From Caballeronia glebae (lineage in GTDB: Bacteria; Pseudomonadota; Gammaproteobacteria; Burkholderiales; Burkholderiaceae): a stretch of 64,000 nt of DNA. Position 1 is the first letter of the stretch, and the number at the start of each line of letters is the position of its first letter. The notes beneath the pieces were generated by a model. That model did no database searches, was not told where the DNA came from, and was given only the letters and a program-made list of their open reading frames with translations. Location: assembly GCF_001545035.1 (NCBI RefSeq), contig NZ_FCOJ02000044.1, forward strand, positions 1 through 64,000, given 5' to 3'. The translations under genes were made by a program, and so were the position numbers. Of this stretch, positions 1 to 7,941 are shown piece by piece.

Positions 1-728
1 GTGCAATGCGGCAGGCCGGCGTCGTGCCCGCGCATATCGTCTGGCTTTGCAAAGGCTTCGAGGCGGACACGCAGTGTCTGCCCAACGAGGTCGTCGCGGC
101 CGAACTGCCGGCGCATCGCAGCAATGGCACGTTGTCCGGCCCGAGCTTCGCGCGCGAAGTGGGGCGAGGCTTGCCGGTCGCGCTGACGGTCGCGAGCGCC
201 TCGGCGGACTTGGGCGCGCGCACCGTCGCGGCATTCCATCACGGCGCGATGCGCATCTACACCGGCGACGACGTGGTCGGCGTCGAAGTGGGCGGCGCGG
301 TGAAGAACGTGCTGGCGATCGCGACCGGCATTTCCGACGGCCTCGGTCTCGGCCTGAACGCACGCGCGGCGCTGATCACGCGCGGGCTCGCGGAAATGTC
401 GCGACTGGGCGTCGCGCTTGGCGGCCGCGCGGAAACCTTCACCGGGCTCACCGGCCTGGGCGATCTCATCCTCACCGCGACGGGCGATCTGTCGCGCAAC
501 CGCACCGTCGGCATGCAACTCGCGAGCGGACGCACGCTCGACGAGATTCTCGCGGCGCTCGGCCATGTCGCGGAAGGCGTGCGATGCGCGCGCGCCGTGC
601 TCGGGCTCGCGCAATCGCGTGGCATCGAGATGCCGATCACGCAGGCGGTATGCCGCGTGCTCTTCGATAACGTGACGCCGCGCGACGCCGTGCACGCGTT
701 ACTCAGCCGGGACGCGAAAGCCGAATAA
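1..728 (+). CDS. gpsA: NAD(P)-dependent glycerol-3-phosphate dehydrogenase, C-terminal part
   Basis: GpsA reduces dihydroxyacetone phosphate to sn-glycerol 3-phosphate in the cytosol, the entry step of phospholipid synthesis. The 5' end lies outside the window: the frame is open from base 3, leaving about 241 residues of a family that is usually about 330, so the N-terminal NAD-binding fold is mostly missing. The visible part holds GPSFAREV, the substrate-site segment [15 protein letters not shown] with the conserved Lys, and [14 protein letters not shown]. The macro-domain gene follows after 29 bases on the same strand. Identification is firm. Confidence 0.95.
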   Translation, partial: AMRQAGVVPAHIVWLCKGFEADTQCLPNEVVAAELPAHRSNGTLSGPSFAREVGRGLPVALTVASASADLGARTVAAFHHGAMRIYTGDDVVGVEVGGAVKNVLAIATGISDGLGLGLNARAALITRGLAEMSRLGVALGGRAETFTGLTGLGDLILTATGDLSRNRTVGMQLASGRTLDEILAALGHVAEGVRCARAVLGLAQSRGIEMPITQAVCRVLFDNVTPRDAVHALLSRDAKAE

Positions 729-757
729 CATCGCGTTCGTCCGCAAGGAGATGTGCG

Positions 758-1288
758 ATGGTCAAGCTGGAAGCGCAACTCGTCGACATCACCACGCTCG
801 AAGTCGACGCCATTGTCAATGCGGCGAACAAATCGCTGCTCGGCGGCGGCGGAGTCGACGGGGCGATTCATCGCAAAGCCGGGAAAGGCTTACTGCGCGA
901 GTGCGAGACGCTCGGCGGCTGCGAAACCGGCGACGCGAAAATCACGCGCGGCCACGGTCTCCCCGCGAAACACGTGATTCATGCGGTCGGGCCGCGCTGG
1001 AGCGGCGGCAAGAAGAACGAGCCCGAACTCCTCGCGAGCTGCTACCGGCGCTCGCTCGAACTCGCTCAGGAAGCGGGCTGCCAGTCGATTGCATTTCCCG
1101 CGATCAGTTGCGGCATCTATCGCTTTCCGCCCGAACAGGCCGTGATGATCGCGGTCCGCACGGTCATCGATACCTTGTCTTCCACGCCTGCCGTGCAACG
1201 CGTCGTCTTTGCCTGTTTTCAGGACGACATGCTCGCGCTCTATCGGGCCGCGCTCGACGCTCAGGCTCCGCCTTCGAAACCCGCCTGA
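758..1288 (+). CDS. macro-domain protein, probable O-acetyl-ADP-ribose deacetylase (YmdB-like)
   Basis: This 176-residue protein is a stand-alone macro domain of the MacroD/YmdB type, which removes acetyl or ADP-ribosyl groups from ADP-ribose derivatives. Signature loops are present: VNAAN (residues 20-24), GGGGVDGAI (29-37) and ISCGIYRFP (116-124, the phosphate-binding loop). The start is fixed by AAGGAG at 745-750, seven bases before the ATG. It is probably co-transcribed with gpsA. Its last 28 bases overlap the 3' end of trmL, which converges from the other strand. The exact substrate cannot be read from sequence. Confidence 0.9.
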   Translation: MVKLEAQLVDITTLEVDAIVNAANKSLLGGGGVDGAIHRKAGKGLLRECETLGGCETGDAKITRGHGLPAKHVIHAVGPRWSGGKKNEPELLASCYRRSLELAQEAGCQSIAFPAISCGIYRFPPEQAVMIAVRTVIDTLSSTPAVQRVVFACFQDDMLALYRAALDAQAPPSKPA

Positions 1289-1731
1289 CGCCACGCCTCG
1301 AACGTCACGACCGCCACGGTGTTCGACAAGTTCAGGCTGCGATTGCCCGGCCGCATCGGCAGGCGAACGCGCTGTTGCGTCGGGAAACCCGCCAGCAGTT
1401 CGGGCGCGAGGCCGCGCGTCTCGGCGCCGAACACGAACCAGTCGCCCGACTTGAACGCGTGGTCGAAGAACGGCGTCGAGCCGCGCGTCGTGAACGCGAA
1501 CATGCGCGTGGCGTCGGGCGCTTCCTTCGCGATGAAGGCATCCCAGTTCGGATGCACGTTCATTTCGGCGTACTCGTGATAGTCGAGGCCGGCGCGGCGC
1601 ATCTTCGCATCGTCGAGCGGAAAGCCGAGCGGCTCGATCAGATGAAGGCGCGCGCCCGTGTTCGCGCACAGGCGGATCACGTTGCCGGTGTTCGGCGGGA
1701 TTTCGGGTTCGACGAGTACGACGTTAAACAT
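1261..1731 (-). CDS. trmL: tRNA (cytidine/uridine-2'-O)-methyltransferase TrmL
   Basis: TrmL is a small SPOUT-class methyltransferase that 2'-O-methylates the wobble base (position 34) of tRNA-Leu isoacceptors using S-adenosylmethionine. At 156 residues it has the usual family length and consists of the trefoil-knot domain only. Motifs seen are the N-terminal [32 protein letters not shown], and the knot segment [15 protein letters not shown]. It lies just downstream of comF on the same strand (23-base gap), so the two may be co-transcribed, and it converges on the macro-domain gene. Confidence 0.93.
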   Translation of the reverse strand: MFNVVLVEPEIPPNTGNVIRLCANTGARLHLIEPLGFPLDDAKMRRAGLDYHEYAEMNVHPNWDAFIAKEAPDATRMFAFTTRGSTPFFDHAFKSGDWFVFGAETRGLAPELLAGFPTQQRVRLPMRPGNRSLNLSNTVAVVTFEAWRQAGFEGGA

Positions 1732-1753
1732 GGATTGCTTCTAAAAAAGATGA

Positions 1754-2587
1754 TTAATCGTTCGGCGTGCGCAGCGCCACGAAATTGGTGACGCGCCTCG
1801 CGCCGGAAAGCTTGAGTGTGCGCGCAAGCGCGTCGAGCGTTGCGCCGGATGTCATCACATCGTCGACGACGCCGATATGCTTGCCGCGCACATCGCCCGA
1901 AACGGCGAACGCGCTCGCGACATTGCGACGGCGTGTTTCCCGATCGAGCCGCGATTGCGCCGACGTATGCCGGACACGCGCGACCATCGACGCGTCGCTG
2001 TGCACGCGCATCATGCGCGCGAGCGGACGCGCGATGGCCCACGCCTGGTTATAGCCGCGCGCGGTGAGACGCGCACGGGAGAGCGGCGTCGGCACGATCA
2101 CGTCCGGCACGGGCAAATTGCACCCTTCGAAAAGCGCATGCAGATGCCGCGCGAACGCTTCGCCCGCAGCAAGCCGCGCCCGAAACTTCAACTCGACGGC
2201 AAGCGTATCGAGCGGCGCGCGATAGTCGGCGAGCGCGAGCGTGTCGTTGAACGCGGGCGGCGATTCGAGGCACGCGGCGCAGTGCACGCGTAGGTCTTCG
2301 CGCTCACGGCGCATGACCGAAGCCGCCAGCGGCAGCGCGCATGTCGCGCAACGCAGGCGCGGCTCGTTCCAGTACTGCGCGTCGCAACCCCCGCACAGCA
2401 GCGCTTGCGACAAATTGCCGCATAACGCGCACTGGCTCGGCAGCGCCCGGGCGATGAGCCATTGCGCCGCCGACGCGAATCCGCGAGCGCGCGCTGTGAT
2501 GAGCGTCCGGAACGGAACGCGGATGCGGTCGGATTTCATGACGGCTGGATCGGAAAAATCGCGGCTCGATGCGCTAAACACGCGCAT
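1754..2587 (-). CDS. comF: ComF family phosphoribosyltransferase-like protein
   Basis: ComF proteins are linked to natural transformation in several bacteria. They pair an N-terminal zinc-ribbon with a phosphoribosyltransferase fold. Here Cys pairs CALC, CGGC, CATC and CAAC form the ribbon region (about residues 53-105), and VVDDVMTSGATL near the C-terminus is the PRPP-binding loop. The start at 2587 has a GAGG eight bases upstream and gives 277 residues; an in-frame ATG at 2539 (MKSDR) would trim 16 residues and cannot be excluded. It is transcribed divergently from the methyltransferase gene. The role is inferred from family only. Confidence 0.88.
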   Translation of the reverse strand: MRVFSASSRDFSDPAVMKSDRIRVPFRTLITARARGFASAAQWLIARALPSQCALCGNLSQALLCGGCDAQYWNEPRLRCATCALPLAASVMRREREDLRVHCAACLESPPAFNDTLALADYRAPLDTLAVELKFRARLAAGEAFARHLHALFEGCNLPVPDVIVPTPLSRARLTARGYNQAWAIARPLARMMRVHSDASMVARVRHTSAQSRLDRETRRRNVASAFAVSGDVRGKHIGVVDDVMTSGATLDALARTLKLSGARRVTNFVALRTPND

Positions 2588-2657
2588 TCGTTGCGCCTCA
2601 GGAAGCGTTTATGCCTCGTATCAGCACTTTGCATGGGTTGTTTTCGAGACGACCGAG

Positions 2658-2663
2658 TATACT
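2658..2663 (+). promoter_or_regulatory. candidate -10 element upstream of the BioC-like gene
   Basis: TATACT (5 of 6 matches to TATAAT) lies 25 bases before the ATG at 2689, in the spacer shared with divergent comF. No good -35 hexamer is found at 16-18 bases, so the call rests on the -10 alone. Confidence 0.35.
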
Positions 2664-2688
2664 TCGCACTCTCCGCGAAAAGATCGAC

Positions 2689-3669
2689 ATGTCCCCGACA
2701 TCCCCTAAAACTAGCCGTCCGGCCTATGATCCGCGCCGTTTGCGCGCGATCTTCGACGGTCGCGCCGCCGCCTTCGACGAGGTCGCGTTCCTGCCGCGCG
2801 AGATCGCGCAGCGCATGCGCGAGCGGCTCGAATACATCAAGGTTGCGCCGATGCGCGTCCTCGATGCGGCGTGCGGCATCGGGGCGGACCTCGGTGGTCT
2901 GCGGGAACGCTTCACGGAGGCGTCGGTCACGGGCGTCGATATTTCGTCCGCGATGCTCGCGCGCGCGCGCGCCGCCGAAGCCGCGGACGCCGACAACAGC
3001 GCGGGCTGGCGGCGCTTTCTTCCGTCGACGCTCGCAAAGGCGTTCGGCGCACGCGGCCCGCAACTCGCGCAGGCCGACTTTTCCGCGCTGCCGTTCGCAT
3101 CGGGCGCATTCGAATTGTTGTGGTCGAACCTCGCGCTGCATTGGCATGCGCGTCCCGACCTCGTTTTCCCCGAATGGCAACGCGTGCTCAAGGTGAACGG
3201 CCTGCTGATGTTCAGCACGTTCGGCCCGGATACCTTGCGCGAGCTTCGGGCCGCTTATCGCGAAGCGGAGCGCACGCTTGCGATCGCGCCGGAACCTCAT
3301 ACGATCGATTTCGTCGACATGCACGATCTCGGCGACATGCTCGTGGAAAGCGGCTTCGAAATTCCGGTGATGGATCAGGAAGTCCTGACCATCACGTACA
3401 AATCGCCTGAATCGCTGTTCGCCGACGTGACGCGCTGGGGCGCGTATCCATTCGAGCGCGCGTTCGACGCGGGCCGCGCGGATGCCCAGGCCTTGCGCGG
3501 CGCGGTGTACGGCGCGCTCGAAGCACTGCGCCGCGACGACGGCTCCATTCCGCTCACCTTCGAAGTCATTTACGGCCACGCATGGAAGGCGGTGCCGCGC
3601 ACGACGGCCGAAGGACACGGCATCGTGCGTCTCGAAGATATCGGACGAGGCTCCAAACCGAAACGCTGA
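2689..3669 (+). CDS. bioC: BioC-like SAM-dependent methyltransferase
   Basis: A class I methyltransferase of 326 residues with motif I VLDAACGIGADLGGL and the downstream GVDISSAMLARAR and LLWSNLALHWHARPD segments typical of the BioC family. BioC methylates the free carboxyl of malonyl-ACP at the start of pimelate synthesis for biotin. The start at 2689 (MSPTSPKTSRPAYD) begins just before the alignable region and sits after the -10 candidate; an upstream in-frame ATG at 2611 would overlap the promoter. No other bio gene is in the window, so the biotin role is inferred from family resemblance and another substrate is possible. Confidence 0.8.
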   Translation: MSPTSPKTSRPAYDPRRLRAIFDGRAAAFDEVAFLPREIAQRMRERLEYIKVAPMRVLDAACGIGADLGGLRERFTEASVTGVDISSAMLARARAAEAADADNSAGWRRFLPSTLAKAFGARGPQLAQADFSALPFASGAFELLWSNLALHWHARPDLVFPEWQRVLKVNGLLMFSTFGPDTLRELRAAYREAERTLAIAPEPHTIDFVDMHDLGDMLVESGFEIPVMDQEVLTITYKSPESLFADVTRWGAYPFERAFDAGRADAQALRGAVYGALEALRRDDGSIPLTFEVIYGHAWKAVPRTTAEGHGIVRLEDIGRGSKPKR

Positions 3670-3786
3670 ATCGGTAAAGAGCGCCGTTGTTATGTCTGAA
3701 ATTTGCGCAAAAAAAGCGTGCAAAAAGGTGCGTCAAAAAGGCGCAGAAGCTTGTCGCGCTTGGCTTTGCGAGGTTACGACCCTTGC

Positions 3787-3815
3787 TTGTGGATGCCACT
3801 TAACACGCCTATAAT
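3787..3815 (+). promoter_or_regulatory. sigma-70 type promoter of the DUF2244-cox operon
   Basis: TTGTGG (3787-3792) and a perfect TATAAT (3810-3815) are separated by 17 bases, about 87 bases before the first start codon of the cox locus. It is the best promoter match in the first 16 kb. Transcription presumably starts near 3822. Confidence 0.65.
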
Positions 3816-3891
3816 GCGTCAGTTTGTCGCCCAGACTGAGACAAATTTGGGCGAAATCCGAGCAGAAGTGTGTGATTGCGTGCGGATTGAT

Positions 3892-3896
3892 GGAGG
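3892..3896 (+). promoter_or_regulatory. ribosome binding site deciding the DUF2244 start
   Basis: GGAGG followed by five bases and then ATG at 3902. This favours 3902 over the in-frame ATGs at 3824 and 3890. Confidence 0.7.
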
Positions 3897-3901
3897 CAGC
3901 G

Positions 3902-4375
3902 ATGCAAGCCAGTCAGACGCTGACGGAGTCCGAGCCGGTCATCAAGGACTGGCTGATGAAGCGAAACTGCTCGGTCTCGCCGCGTCAGTTCGTGGGCTTC
4001 TATTTGTCGCTTGCTCTGTTTTCGCTGGCAATCGCAACGCCGCTGTTTTTGAACGGCGCCTGGCTGGTGCTGCCGTTCACCGGAGTCGAGTTGGCGGTCG
4101 TGGGCATCGCGTTCGTGATTTACGCGCGCCATGCCGTCGACTACGAACGAATCCGGCTGTATCAAAACCGGTTGTTGATCGAACAGATGAACGCCGAAGA
4201 GCTGACGCAGTTCGAGTTCAACCCGCGTTGGGTGCGGGTCGAAGCGGGCGCGACGCCGAGAGAGCCGCTCACGATCGTATCGCGCGGTCAATCGGTGAAA
4301 ATCGGACAACACCTTGCACAGCATCGTCGCAAACAATTTGCTGCCGAGTTGCAGGCGTCGCTGAGACGTCTTTGA
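3902..4375 (+). CDS. DUF2244 family membrane protein
   Basis: A 157-residue protein with two adjacent membrane segments (roughly residues 22-43 and 46-67, FYLSLALFSLAIATPLFLN and LVLPFTGVELAVVGIAFVIYA), followed by a soluble tail with FNPRWVRVE and REPLTIVSRGQSVKIG. This is the DUF2244 pattern; no biochemical function is established. It starts 87 bases after a perfect -10 and is separated from coxB by only 66 bases with no terminator, so it is probably the first gene of the oxidase operon. A role in oxidase assembly or membrane supply is an inference from position only. Confidence 0.85.
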   Translation: MQASQTLTESEPVIKDWLMKRNCSVSPRQFVGFYLSLALFSLAIATPLFLNGAWLVLPFTGVELAVVGIAFVIYARHAVDYERIRLYQNRLLIEQMNAEELTQFEFNPRWVRVEAGATPREPLTIVSRGQSVKIGQHLAQHRRKQFAAELQASLRRL

Positions 4376-4441
4376 GAGGAGCCGGCGGGCGCGATGTCAC
4401 GGGGGTCGAGGGTTTGAATGGAAAATTTGGGTAAGGATGCT

Positions 4442-6031
4442 ATGAAAACAATCAAGCGAGCCCTCTCGGGCGTGCTGGCGGCAGGCGCACTGCTTACCGC
4501 CGGCGCGGCCCTGGCGGTCGAAAACAGTCCAGGCGGTCCCGCTGTCAACGAGATCAACTTCCAGCAGCCTGTGACGAAGATCGCCGAGGAGCTCTACGGC
4601 CTCCATATCTTCATGCTCATCATCTGCACCGTCATTTTCGTTGGCGTGTTCGGGGTGATGTTCTATTCGATGTTCATGCACCGCAAGTCGAAAGGCTTCA
4701 AGCCGGCCAACTTCCACGAAAGCACCACAGTCGAAATCATCTGGACGATCGCGCCGTTCATCATCGTCATTCTGATGGCGCTGCCGGCAACGAAGGCCGT
4801 CGTCGCGATGAAGGACACCTCCAACGCCGACCTCACCGTCAAGGTCACGGGCTATCAGTGGAAGTGGGGCTACGACTACGTGAAGGGTCCGGGCGAGGGC
4901 ATCAGCTTTCTCTCCACGCTCTCCACGCCGCGCAGCGAAGTGAACGGCCAGAAGCCGATCTCCACGCTGTATCTGCAGGAAGTCGACAACCCGCTCGTCG
5001 TGCCGGTCGACAAGAAAATCCGCATCATCACGACGGCGAACGATGTCGTGCACTCGTGGTACGTGCCGGCGTTCGGCGTAAAGCAGGATGCGATTCCGGG
5101 CTTCGTGCGCGATACCTGGTTCAAGGCCGAGAAGGTCGGCACGTTCCGCGGCTTCTGCACGGAACTGTGCGGCAAGGAGCACGCGTACATGCCGGTGGTC
5201 GTCGAGGTGCTGTCGGCTGACGACTACGCGAAGTGGGTCGACGCGCAAAAGAAGAAGATGGCCGCGGGCACCGACGATCCGCTCAAGACCTACACGAAGG
5301 ACGAACTGATGGCGCGCGGCCAGCAGGTCTACACGTCGAACTGCGCGGTGTGCCATCAGGCGACCGGCAAGGGCGCGGGCCAGTTTCCGGCGCTCGACGG
5401 CTCGAAGATCGCGAACGGCTCGATCGCCGGCCATCTGAACATCGTGTTGCACGGCAAAGGCGCGATGCCGCCGTGGCAAGGCGTGTTGAACGATGTCGAG
5501 ATCGCGTCGGTCGTCACGTTCGAGCGTAATAGCTGGGGCAACCACACCGGCGACCTGCTGCAACCGAAGCAAGTGATCGACGCCAAAGCGGGCAAGATGC
5601 CCGAAGGTGGCGGCAATGCGGCGGCGGCATCGGCACCCGAGGCGGCGAGCGCCGCACCCGCGGCCGCAGAAGCGAGCGCGCCGGCTGCATCGGGGGCAGA
5701 GGCGACGCAAGCCGCCGGCCTGCCCGCCAGCATCTATTTCGAGACAGGCAAGGACACGCTGCCCGCCGACGCGAAAAGCGCGGTGGACGCCGCAGCGGCC
5801 TATGCCCGAGCGCATCCGGACGCGAAGATCGCGCTGTCCGGTTTCACCGATGCGACCGGCAACGCCGACGTGAACGCCGATCTCGCCAAGCGCCGCGCGC
5901 AAGCCGTGCGCGACGCGCTGAAGGCAGCGGGCGTGTCGGAAGACCGCATCGTGTTGAAGAAACCGGAAACCATCACGGGCGGCGCCGATAACAAGGAAGC
6001 ACGCCGCGTGGAAATCAGTCCGGCTGCTTGA
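4442..6031 (+). CDS. coxB: cytochrome c oxidase subunit II with cytochrome c and OmpA-like C-terminal domains
   Basis: Subunit II accepts electrons from cytochrome c through the CuA centre. The start at 4442 has AAGGA four bases upstream and gives 529 residues, well above the 250-350 usual for plain subunit II. Order: signal peptide cut after A25; two membrane helices (about 55-78 and 98-118); cupredoxin domain with CuA ligands H204, C239, E241, C243, H247 and M250; cytochrome c domain with CAVCH (301-305) and distal Met342; an Ala/Glu/Pro linker (about 392-425); and an OmpA-like domain (430-529) with FTDATG and the N-x2-L-A-x2-RA-x2-V peptidoglycan motif. ctaD follows. Confidence 0.95.
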   Translation: MKTIKRALSGVLAAGALLTAGAALAVENSPGGPAVNEINFQQPVTKIAEELYGLHIFMLIICTVIFVGVFGVMFYSMFMHRKSKGFKPANFHESTTVEIIWTIAPFIIVILMALPATKAVVAMKDTSNADLTVKVTGYQWKWGYDYVKGPGEGISFLSTLSTPRSEVNGQKPISTLYLQEVDNPLVVPVDKKIRIITTANDVVHSWYVPAFGVKQDAIPGFVRDTWFKAEKVGTFRGFCTELCGKEHAYMPVVVEVLSADDYAKWVDAQKKKMAAGTDDPLKTYTKDELMARGQQVYTSNCAVCHQATGKGAGQFPALDGSKIANGSIAGHLNIVLHGKGAMPPWQGVLNDVEIASVVTFERNSWGNHTGDLLQPKQVIDAKAGKMPEGGGNAAAASAPEAASAAPAAAEASAPAASGAEATQAAGLPASIYFETGKDTLPADAKSAVDAAAAYARAHPDAKIALSGFTDATGNADVNADLAKRRAQAVRDALKAAGVSEDRIVLKKPETITGGADNKEARRVEISPAA

Positions 6032-6125
6032 CGTGCCGAGCGTGCGTCTTCCTTCACCTTAGGGCAACGGAAGACCACGCGTCATTGCCAAGTGCCCCGA
6101 GTATTCGCTTTAGGAGATGATTGTC

Positions 6126-7736
6126 ATGTCTAGCATCGGACACGATGTAGGCGCAGGTCACGACCACGCGCACGACCATGCGCACGAGACGCCGCATGGC
6201 TGGCGCCGGTGGCTCTTCGCCACCAACCACAAGGACATCGGGACGTTGTACCTGTTGTTCTCCTTCATCATGTTCCTCTCCGGAGGCGTGATGGCGCTCG
6301 GCATCCGTGCCGAGTTGTTCGAGCCGGGCCTGCAGATCATGCGCCCCGAGTTCTTCAATCAGCTGACCACCATGCACGGCCTGATCATGGTGTTCGGCGC
6401 GATCATGCCGGCGTTCGTCGGTTTCGCGAACTGGATGGTGCCGCTGCAGATCGGCGCATCGGACATGGCGTTCGCGCGCATGAACAACTTCAGCTTCTGG
6501 CTGCTGCCGGCCGCCGCGGTTCTGCTCGTCGGCTCGTTCTTCGCGCCGGGCGGCGCGACCGCCGCTGGCTGGACGCTCTACGCGCCGCTCTCCACGCAGA
6601 TGGGCCCGGGCATGGACTTCGCGATTTTCGCGGTCCACATCATGGGTGCGTCGTCGATCATGGGCGGCATCAACATCGTCGTGACGATTTTGAACATGCG
6701 CGCGCCCGGCATGACGCTCATGAAGATGCCGATGTTCGCGTGGACGTGGCTGATTACCGCATATCTGCTGATCGCCGTGATGCCGGTTCTGGCGGGCGCG
6801 ATCACGATGGTGCTGTTCGACCGTCACTTCGGCACGTCGTTCTTCAACGCGGCGGGCGGCGGCGATCCGGTGATGTACCAGCACATCTTCTGGTTCTTCG
6901 GGCACCCCGAGGTGTACATCATGATCTTGCCTGCGTTCGGGATCGTGTCGCAGGTGATCCCGGCGTTCTCGCGCAAGCCGCTGTTCGGCTATAGCTCGAT
7001 GGTGTACGCAACCGCATCGATCGCGATTCTGTCGTTCATGGTGTGGGCGCACCACATGTTCGCGACCGGCATGCCGGTGACGGGCCAGCTGTTCTTCATG
7101 TACGCGACCATGCTGATCGCCGTCCCGACGGGCGTGAAGGTGTTCAACTGGGTCGCCACGATGTGGCGCGGCGCGTTGTCCTTCGAAACCCCGATGCTCT
7201 TCGCGATCGGCTTCCTGTTCGTGTTCACGATGGGCGGCTTCACGGGCCTGATCCTGTCGATGGCGCCGCTCGATATCCAGATGCACGGCACTTACTACGT
7301 GGTGGCGCACTTCCACTACGTGCTGGTGGCGGGCTCGCTGTTCGCGCTGTTCTCGGGCTGGTATTACTGGTCGCCGAAGTGGACCGGCTGGATGTACAAC
7401 GAAATGCGCGGGAAGATCCACTTCTGGGCGTCGATGATCTTCTTCAACATCACGTTCTTCCCGATGCACTTCCTGGGTCTCGCCGGCATGCCGCGCCGCT
7501 ATGCGGACTATCCGGCGCAGTTCACCGACTTCAACCAGGTCGCGACGATCGGCGCGTTCGGTTTCGGTCTCGCGCAGGTGTACTTCCTGTTCGCGGTCGC
7601 GCTGCCGGCGTATCGCGGCGGCGGCGAGCTGGAGAAGGCGTCCGACAAGCCGTGGGATGGCGCGGAAGGCCTGGAATGGACCGTGCCGAGCCCGGCGCCG
7701 TTCCATACGTTCGAAAATCCGCCGACGGTCGAGTAA
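6126..7736 (+). CDS. ctaD: cytochrome c oxidase subunit I
   Basis: Catalytic subunit of the aa3-type oxidase: it reduces O2 to water at the heme a3-CuB centre and pumps protons. Of 536 residues, the conserved ligands are present: H84 (heme a), H260 and Y264 in the cross-linked HPEVY motif, H309-H310 (CuB), H394 (heme a3) and H396 (heme a). E262 of the D channel and K337 of the K channel are kept, so it is an A-type enzyme. The start at 6126 follows AGGAG (6112-6116) by nine bases; an ATG at 6117 overlaps that site. The N-terminus is unusually His-rich (residues 11-24). Confidence 0.97.
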   Translation: MSSIGHDVGAGHDHAHDHAHETPHGWRRWLFATNHKDIGTLYLLFSFIMFLSGGVMALGIRAELFEPGLQIMRPEFFNQLTTMHGLIMVFGAIMPAFVGFANWMVPLQIGASDMAFARMNNFSFWLLPAAAVLLVGSFFAPGGATAAGWTLYAPLSTQMGPGMDFAIFAVHIMGASSIMGGINIVVTILNMRAPGMTLMKMPMFAWTWLITAYLLIAVMPVLAGAITMVLFDRHFGTSFFNAAGGGDPVMYQHIFWFFGHPEVYIMILPAFGIVSQVIPAFSRKPLFGYSSMVYATASIAILSFMVWAHHMFATGMPVTGQLFFMYATMLIAVPTGVKVFNWVATMWRGALSFETPMLFAIGFLFVFTMGGFTGLILSMAPLDIQMHGTYYVVAHFHYVLVAGSLFALFSGWYYWSPKWTGWMYNEMRGKIHFWASMIFFNITFFPMHFLGLAGMPRRYADYPAQFTDFNQVATIGAFGFGLAQVYFLFAVALPAYRGGGELEKASDKPWDGAEGLEWTVPSPAPFHTFENPPTVE

Positions 7737-7744
7737 GCAAGTTT

Positions 7745-7772
7745 CGCGGGACGCTCGAAAGAACGTCCCGCG
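7745..7772 (+). other. perfect 9-bp stem-loop between ctaD and the small ORF
   Basis: CGCGGGACG (7745-7753) and CGTCCCGCG (7764-7772) pair perfectly around a 10-base loop. No U-run follows, so it is not a standard intrinsic terminator. It begins eight bases after the ctaD stop and could stabilise or process the upstream mRNA. Confidence 0.7.
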
Positions 7773-7791
7773 ACGTAAAAATCAGGAAAGC

Positions 7792-7932
7792 ATGGCCCCG
7801 AATCCACAAAAAAGACGCACGCCCGAGGAAATCCGCGCGGGCAACAAGCGGCTCGGAATCATCATGATGTTGATTGCCGCCGTCTTCTTTCTGGGTATCG
7901 TCGTCAGGCAATACCTTTTGTCGCGAGGGTAG
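7792..7932 (+). CDS. 46-residue membrane protein of the oxidase operon (cytochrome oxidase small assembly protein type)
   Basis: A short reading frame with AGGAA at 7784-7788, four bases before the ATG. The product has a basic N-terminus (PQKRRTPEEIRAGNKR) and a single membrane helix (about residues 21-42, ending VVRQYLLSRG), which predicts N-in topology. It lies between ctaD and cox11, with cox11 starting nine bases after its stop. Proteins of this size and pattern occupy the same place in other Burkholderiaceae and are named for oxidase assembly, but I know of no direct functional proof. Confidence 0.8.
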   Translation: MAPNPQKRRTPEEIRAGNKRLGIIMMLIAAVFFLGIVVRQYLLSRG

Positions 7933-7941
7933 GAAAGCAAC

